A DNA stretch of 64,000 bases, taken from positions 172,053-236,052 of the forward strand of contig NW_003148772.1 in the NCBI RefSeq assembly GCF_000003605.2. Reading direction: 5' to 3'. The position numbers and the translations under genes are program-made. Under the pieces are notes generated by a model. The model worked only from the letters and a program-made list of their open reading frames with translations. It made no database searches and had not been told where the DNA came from. Position 1 is the first letter of the stretch. Each line of letters begins with the position of its first letter. This document shows positions 27,801-36,800 of this stretch, in pieces. The DNA comes from Saccoglossus kowalevskii. Lineage: Eukaryota > Hemichordata > Enteropneusta > Harrimaniidae.

Positions 27801-30800
27801 ATGTCAAAATATAAATATGATCTTCGCAATTTCTGTTCTTTCTGAAACCATTTTGCTCATCTACTAAAATATTATTATTTTCTGAAAACCTTGTGATTCT
27901 GTTATTAAGCAATGCGCTGTAAAGTTTTGATAAAGTGGACTGTATGCTTATGCCCCTGTAATTCATTGGAACGTGAGGGTCACTCGACCTCACCTTAAGA
28001 ATTGGACAAATTAATGCTTTTTTCCAGATGCATGGAACTTTTGCACTGTCAAAGCAAAGTTGAAAAAGATGTGTTAAAATGGCAACAGAACTGTCATTCT
28101 TAAGCACTTCATACGGAATTTTATCTATCACATCTGCCTTCCCTGACTTTGATTTTGCTACCACTGTCTTAATCTCTACAGTAGAGAAATTCTTATTTAA
28201 TTCAGAATCACTATCATACAGTGGATCATCCAAATCATTTTCTAGGACCTATTTATGATGTAAAATATGTTCGTAGAAATTAGCGTCAACTCCATCTAGA
28301 TCACATTGATTCTAAAGGGACGACAAATCGTGTTTCCACTTAGTTAAAACAATGTTATGGTTACTTGTAATATGACCCCCGTCATCGTAAACTTCCATTG
28401 GGATATCTTTACGTTTGACTGGTCCTAATTTATTAATATGCTCCCAAAATTGGTCTGGGTTTTCAGGACATACCCTTTCAATGCTAGAAACAAGATCATT
28501 TCTATAATTTCGTTCGCAACACCTAAGTTTTTTGTCAGATGCCCGCCTTGCTGCTTTGAAATCATTACGTAATATCGTTATAATATTCTTAGAGCCGCCA
28601 AATCGAGTGTAAGAGCGTTCTCGTTCTCTCATAACACGCCACATAATATATAGCTCGTCGTTCCAGTATGACTTATGATGACGGAATCTTTTCCGTGCCC
28701 CATCATTAAACTCATCAATGTCTTGTTGTGTTTCCCTACAAATATCAATCTTAGAAATTATATGTAATAACGCTTCCCTAGCTACTTCTGATGCTAGGAA
28801 ATTAATAGGAGTCTGGTTGAGACAATACTTTATAACAGTCGCACTGTGCCGGTTATTACCGATATTAATATCATGTGGCAAACTTTGTTCCACTATTGAA
28901 CCCAGTTGTCTATCCAGAAAATCAAAAATTAAAAGTGAGTGGTCAGGGATAGAAGATCCATGAGTATATCATATAAATTGTACTTCTCAACCAGAGACGA
29001 CATATTTATAACATTAAAATTATTACAAAAACTTAAATGGTCTTGGGGAACGCACACATAATCAACTACTGATCTCTCCCTACTAGAAATAAAAGTAAAA
29101 ATTTTGGTGTCTATTAAAAAGGCCATTCAAAATACATAGGTTAGATTCCTGCAGGAATTCGCAAAAACTGTGACCATGTTGATTAATTTTAGTATCAATC
29201 ACGTGTCTATTCCTAATGTTATCCACTACATCAATATTATCATTCAAATTTCCCAAACGAGCATTGAGATCACAACATATAATAATTGTATCGACATCAT
29301 CTGTCATATAAAGCTGACTAAGTAGGTGACTAAACAATGCATTTGCATTTCTTCGCAAGGCGAATTTTCAGGTGGCAAATAACAGGCAAAAACTAGGAAA
29401 GTGAACCCAGTTAATTTATTCTCAAACCGAACTCCGAGAATGTCTAAGTGGCCCATGTCAATTATTGATATCAAATAATCATTATATAGTGAGCACTTAA
29501 CAAATAAACCAACCCCGCCAAATATCCGGTTTGTGTCAACATGAACTAGATTTCTATTGTGCCAAATCCAATTGTAATTATCAATACTAATCACGTCATT
29601 GCGAGGTAAATGGGATTCGTTAATACTAATGATATCGGCATTTACACCTATTAGTATTCTTTCACAAAGACTACAGTTCTATTGTGTCCAGCCATAAACG
29701 TTAATATGTACAATTTTCAGTCCACCGAGCTGAGTTGAATCCTATTGTGTATTACCGTGCATAGTCTCCAAGCGACCTTGGTTCACTTCTCTTCGAATTC
29801 CACGTTGGTTGTAAGTCTTACGCACAATTCTACCTATACTGGCGATGCGAAAATTGCTACCATTTGACAATTCGTTGAGTATGGTACGAGCATTAAGCTC
29901 CAGTAACCTATCCGTATGTGTTTTACTAGGCAGAAGAAACACCGGTTGAAATTCGGCACTGTCTTTCAAACGATGTTTAGCACGAAGTATTTGCTTCTTT
30001 TGTTCTAGATCCTTACATGCAAATTTTACTAACCCCGGGACACCTGGTTGTCTAGATTGTAATCGGACTGCTTTAATAATTGTTGTATTATCCGCAACGT
30101 CATCGCCAAGTTTTTTAAGCATACTTTTACGTACACCAACAGGATTTTCATCAACATTTTGCTTAAGACCGGACACAATTAATGTAATGTCGGGGTCATT
30201 CAAAGAGTCGACATCTAACGTGCCACAAGCCACCTGTTGTAGCTTGCTTTCCATGTCTAATAACTTTGCGTCTAATCAACCAATTTCCAGTGCAAATGAA
30301 TCACAAAGCTCTTTCATTTTACTTGCCATAGTTTTAGTTAAATCTGTTCTCAGGCGATCTATCTTACTGTCGATCAATCGTTGTATTCATTCTGACCGTC
30401 ACACAACTACTTCAACATTGCTCTGACTTCATCCTCATTGTGGATTCGTCCATCGTGTCCGAGGCAGTATAATTTGGCCTCGGGCGTTTTTCTTGTCAAG
30501 CCATAATCATTTATAAACGAGATTAACACGAGAGGAAACGTTGTACTCACTTAAAGTTAGTAAGACGTCGTGTAGTTGCATGCGTAGTCGAATAACTAAA
30601 ATTCGGCAGGTTTTATTAGAAGCGATCACAACACGTTGTACACCAGCTAATCACGCCCTCAATCATATTTAAATGTCATATTTAACTAACTTATAATTGT
30701 GCAATATTGGATAATAGAATGATTTTATCTGGACACAAAGTATTAGAAAGTGAATGGAATCACGTTATCCGATATCCGGAAATGGAAGAAATGACAAATT

Positions 30801-33800
30801 TTAGAAGAAATTGTTTACTCACGATCTATACAAATGTCCACATTTTCATCAGATCCATCACTGCAGTGAATAAAGCCATCACAGACCCAAGACTCAAAAC
30901 TTAAACAGTCGCTATTTCCGCACTTGAACCCATCACATTCATCTATACCATAAACACAAATGAATGCCATATTTAACTAACTTATAATTTGGTCAATGTT
31001 GGAAACTAGTATGATTTTATCTGGACACAATATATTAGAAAGTGAATGGAATCACGAGTTGTATCAAACATTATTCGATATCCGAAAATGGAAGAAATAA
31101 AGAATTTGAGAGGAAATTGTTCACTCACGATCAATACAAATGTCCGCATCTTCGTCAGATCCATCAACACAATCACTAAAGCCATCACAGACCCATGACT
31201 CAAAACTTAAACACTCGCCATTTTCGCACTTGAACCCATCACATTCATATATACGATAAAACAAATGAATTGTGGTAGAGGAAATACATCGGTCGGGAAA
31301 GACGATATCACGGAGAGACGTTCGATTGATGGTTGAAAGAACTCTGATTTATTCTGGAAATGGTCACGCATTATATAGCGCACATGAAAGGTGCCGCCAA
31401 AACAAAACATTGCGCTGAGCAGGTGTCAAGGATTAATTAAATCAATTAAATCAAACAGGATTACAATAATTAAGATCAAACATAAATAGAGTATAAAATA
31501 AGTATGAACATAAACATACAGAGTGACGCTGTCCGCCCGACGGGAAAAATAAACAAAAACAGTTTTTCACATGAATGTCATATTTAACTCATAATTCGTG
31601 CAATTTTGGATACTAGCATGATTTTATCTGGGCACTTATGATTATCTTTATGATGATAATGTTTATTTTCGCCTGAGTAGAGCATTATCATTATCGCCCT
31701 ATAGAAATAAAAAAGTATATTTTTACACCATGTTCGACTAGTGATTACTTATCCTTAACACAATCACATAAGGTATGAGTTGACGGTTCATGGCAGAAAA
31801 AAAAAATCGTGTCAGACTTTTGTATGGATTCCGAACACGCATAGGTTTGAATGTTTCATATTTAAGGTAGAAGCCTAGTCATAATTGTTGACAAAAGTGG
31901 TCATAAATCTATGGTAAAGCATTATAATAGTGCCAAAATGCCAAAAACTATCCTTTTCTCGGACAAAAGGCTGGTTACCCACATTTTTTTATATCCCTGT
32001 ATTGCATTGGAATACAGTTTATTGCAAAATGAATAAATTCTGGGTATTTTAGTTTATGAGTAGGCTATTACCTTAAGGTCAATATATTATAATTGAAAGT
32101 GATATGAATCTAGAATTAATGCTAAATAATGTTTTAATTCAAATACACTTGTGCACAAGACTTGACGACTAAAAACAGAAAAAAAATCACATATAATGGT
32201 ACAACAAATTGGTGCAAGCAGGATTGTGGAGAGTTCCAAGAAAGATTTGGGCATACATATCAATGTCAAGTTTCAAATTACTCTTGTAGTAGCTAATCTG
32301 TGACGATGGAGATGAGCAATTCAAATGTATATTACTGAGACAAAGTAGCGTCTGGCAAAGTCGGTCATCTTTGTTATGAAAGATTAATGTTGCCTAAGAA
32401 AAAAAGAACTAAATATCATTATGTCTCTGACTTGTAAAGACTCGTGTTTGGTTTAAAAATGGATAGAAAGACATATTCATCAGGAGCTTTTATGCACTAT
32501 GCATCACTAGAGAGACTATTTTGGTGACATATTCTCCCTTCAGAAATAGTGTAGCACAAGACAGGTGGAACACACTTGCCATAATGTTTGGGGTTGTGAT
32601 GTGATTATTTATCTGCTGTTATAACTACAGTCGGGGATGTTGATCTTTCTAACAATGACACCAATATCACGAACTCCGCTGTAGACAGCAATGTATCTAT
32701 CTATTATTGTTTTTTCTTAGAGTAGCTCTAATTGTTTGATTTTGTTATAATCGAATGTTCTATAAATAATAACTAGGTCGATCATTGTGTTAACAATTAT
32801 TTTCTCATTGTGTTAAAAAATTGGAATTATAATGTAACTAAAACGCTACTCACCGAAGTCTTCACACACATACTCGTCTTCTCCTGTGGTACAGTCTTCT
32901 TTTCCATCACAGACCATGGTGGTATTAATACATGCATCATCATAACATACGTATCCATCTTTTTTGCATTGTACTAAATAAATACATAAAAGTGGAATGT
33001 TCAGCTACTTAAACACATTTACTCAACAAATTACACCCAATAAGAGCATGATTTTATCAGAACACTTAATGGTGAGGAATGATATAGAACACAAAAACAC
33101 TTGTGTGCACCAAGTTTTAAAAATATATAGATGCAAGCAGGGGTGTTAGTAGTTTGAATAAAAGTATAGCATGGCTGTGTTGGGAGTCTAATGGTTTCTT
33201 GAGAGATAACTTCTGGATACGTACATAGAATGATATGAAGAAGAAAAAAATACTTTTATACCATGTTTTAAAAAGACACAGTATTGTGAGAAGTTTGAAA
33301 ACATATACAGTGTGGTTGTTTTGAGCGGTCGCAATTTCTCGAGTAGTGATATTTATGTTTACATCGGTTACTTGCATGTTGACTTTTTCTGCAAATTACT
33401 TTGTTCACAACTATTTTTTACAAAGATCACAACACACATACATATGTACCACAGTCTGCGACTATCCTGCGGGATTGTTATGCAATGAGAAATTACACAA
33501 CTACATTTTCTGCATTAAGCTTTCTGATTGGCTTTCAGTTTCTATATGAGAATTGTTAGCTAATTGCATCAAAATATTTACCTGAATGAAGAGAAGTACT
33601 GGTCAACTCGCAGTGTCTATGGGATTTGGGCATTGAAATCCAAAAATGTTTACAAAGTACAAAAATGTTTTTCATATATTTACATTGTTTTAAATCGTGT
33701 TTTGATAGACGTCCAATATTTCAACAGTGTGTTATGAAAAATTATTTTATGGATCCAATTGCTCATGAACATGAATTTAAATAATAAATGTTTGATGTTT

Positions 33801-36800
33801 TAAATATGCATGTCATGTAAAAGTGGTCATTGATTCATATAGTTTAAGAAGGTATAACAGTTTAAATTGAAGTATTTAAGTGAACAATGTGACAAAACAA
33901 ATCATTAAGGTATCTAATTACTGTAATTACAAGAATAAAATACCCACCAAGTTATATGTCAATCGACAGAGATTAATTAAAACTTTCCAGTTATATGGTT
34001 TACAATAATATAATATGATACCGTATTAAGTTGTGTGAATTTGGGTTAAAATCAAGCATTTTTAGATGCAAATGCACTATTTAACTTTTGAATGCATATT
34101 CTGATTTTGATATAAAACACGTATTTAGAACTTTTTAACAGGAACATAGTGACTTATTTATTAGTGTTTCTATTAACATGTTTTTACACAGCAGTCTTTG
34201 AAACTTTAACACTTTATAAATCGTTCACAATTATCAGAGCTGCTAATTGACAGTTGATTGTTTCTGTTCCAGTAAAGAGAGTGAAGTCATTTATTTAAGA
34301 CAGTCCTGTATATTCATCCCTGAAAATGTCATTGAAACGAAATGAACCGTTTAGAAGTTTTAAAGTTGAATTTTTTGTGTAAAAAATAAAACTGATATAT
34401 TTGGCATTTTGTAAAAGAAGTGATGAAAACGAATCATTCGCTTGATATATGTAATACAAACTCATAGAAATACACCATACATTGACATGTCATGGTTTTG
34501 TGTTATCAAATTCAATGAAAGATAGGCACATTGGATTACGTAAAGCCGATTAGATATTCATATAGTTATATAAGCATAGCAATCGCCATTGAGTGGGTAG
34601 AGTCTAAATTTACTTTCCTCAAACCTTTAAAAATACTTTGTATGATGCAGTTTGAGATCCCCGGTGAACTGAACCGTGCGATGTTAGTGGACCCGGTTGA
34701 AACGGGCCCTACTAATTTGCTACACAACGGCTATAGGTGTTGTCGGCAAACACTCGTTTATGTGAATTTATAAAAAGTTGACAACTAGATGAATTAATAA
34801 GTTGCCAAATTAGTATTGTCGGCAAAAACTTGTTTACATGAATTTATAATAAGTTGACAACTAGATGAATTATTAAGTTGAAATAATTATAGCTGTGATA
34901 GCCGTAATCGCATTTTACTTTGTGAACTGCGTACCGCCGATCTAGCGTTTTATTGCGTGAGTTGCGTGATTAAGATGTCATGAATTCGGCGTCATATAAT
35001 CCATTGTTGCATTAATTATAGCTGGAGAAATGTGTAGAATGCGGGCGAACTAGTACTTCTATAATTTGGAAAGTGCACCCGCATTGGAAGGTAAACTATT
35101 GTAAATCGGGTCAAGTCTCATTCAACAGAGTGCCCTAGTACCAGATGTCGCCGATCACGGCCTACAACGTACTTTGCAACATCGGTACCGGTACATGCTA
35201 GCTGATAAGTGAGTTTCCGATTGAGGTTACCAAAAAGGCAACGCTATGTTTGAAAACAGCATCTCGTTGCCGATTTTCTGTAAATTCCAGGGTATTTTTT
35301 TTATTTTTAATGAACCGAGCATTTCACGTTTGTGTATTTTGACACTGAAAAGTTAGTTATCGATGACAGCAATAGCAGTAGTCTTTGTCCATTGCATCAC
35401 AATTCTATCAGCACGGCGATCGTTACAGCAAAACAAAAAATGTTCACTTCAGCGTTAAAATGCGTTTGAAGTAAAACTGTGTGGAAACACTTTTTAGTTT
35501 CGCCCACGATACGGAAAACCTTGATCTATGGACCAAAAAGCAAATAAAATTGTGGCCTTGTTTGGCGCGAAAATTAAATCGAGCTATCGGGCCTACGTCT
35601 TTTATGATATTAAATAAAAATCAAATAATTTAACAGTATACCACTGGAAACTGCCAGGCTAGGAGTTGTTTACATGTTACAAAATAGGGGGAAAAGTTTT
35701 CTTATGATTTAAAACAGTATGTTTTTTTGTAGTTTGGCTAGTTGATCGCGCTTGAGGTAAGTAAACTTGGATACTGGACAGAAGTCACACACCGCTGCTC
35801 CGTAACTGAGTACAGCAACTCATTTACATATAACATCAACAGTGACTTGTCACTCAAAAAGCAAAATAAACAAACTTTCGTGACTTTTAATCACATACGG
35901 TGCCTCGGTTCCCTATATTTAAAAATCGTGTTTCCAGTATGTTACAGCATTGACAAATCTTCGCAATTTTGACATTATCTCGCCAAAAGCAAAATTAAAA
36001 AATCACTGAGTGCCAACGAATCTGCATCTCTGTCTTAAATTGGCAGTTTAATGCTTCAAAGAATAAAATGATTTGTAACTATATTTTCTTCATTAATTTA
36101 TATATTGATATGAAGTCATTACTGACCATTTTCACACATAAAATAATCCTCATCCTCTCCATCAGGACAATCGGGCACACCATTACATCCGTGAATGAAT
36201 TCAATCAAGCACCATCCATTGGCACATTGGAAATCATATTGATCTTCACATTTGACTAAAAAACATATAGTTATTAAGTTAGTAAGCCATATAAAATATG
36301 CATGCAATGTCAAATATCCACAGCAACATTAATATATATGTATTTACTGATATTTAAAAGATATGAAACAGTTCTCTCATTAACGGATCTTTATCACTAG
36401 ACTTACCTTTATCAAAATATGTAAGCAATCTGGTAATAAAGATCTGGTGTTTTACAGAACAATTATTATTTTCGAAATAGTGCCATGAGGTATACTCAAA
36501 TATATTACAGCATTAAAGCTTGACACGCCAGCCAGTGTACCAATACATATATGCATTTTACTGAACGACTTAATGTTTTTGGATGATTAATTGCCCTCAC
36601 GAAATAGCTTTTCAAAACATGAGGTTGGTTTAAAAAAACTTTAATGAGTCGAAATTGTCGACATATTGTCATTATTTTTGCAATCGCCCCACAATATTTA
36701 ATCATAGGTACAACATAATTATTGCAAGACCTTTACATATTTATCATTTTCCAGTCGTGCATTGGTGGCATTTATGGCGCGCATTTAGATGCAGAAGTGA

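Larger units (their letters stand above)
25929..30671 (-). mobile_element. Decayed CR1/L2-like LINE (Jockey-superfamily type)
   Basis: Near full-length non-LTR retrotransposon in the gene's orientation. Order on the minus strand: 5' region, ORF1 with an RRM-like domain, ORF2 with apurinic endonuclease, reverse transcriptase (YADD box) and a C-terminal Cys knuckle, 3' UTR and an (ATT)n tail at about 25.93-25.95 kb. Frames are broken by stops and frameshifts, so it is inactive. AATGTCAT occurs just left of the neighbouring LINE fragment (25514-25521) and just right of this element (30672-30679), which makes them one composite insertion. Confidence 0.85.
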
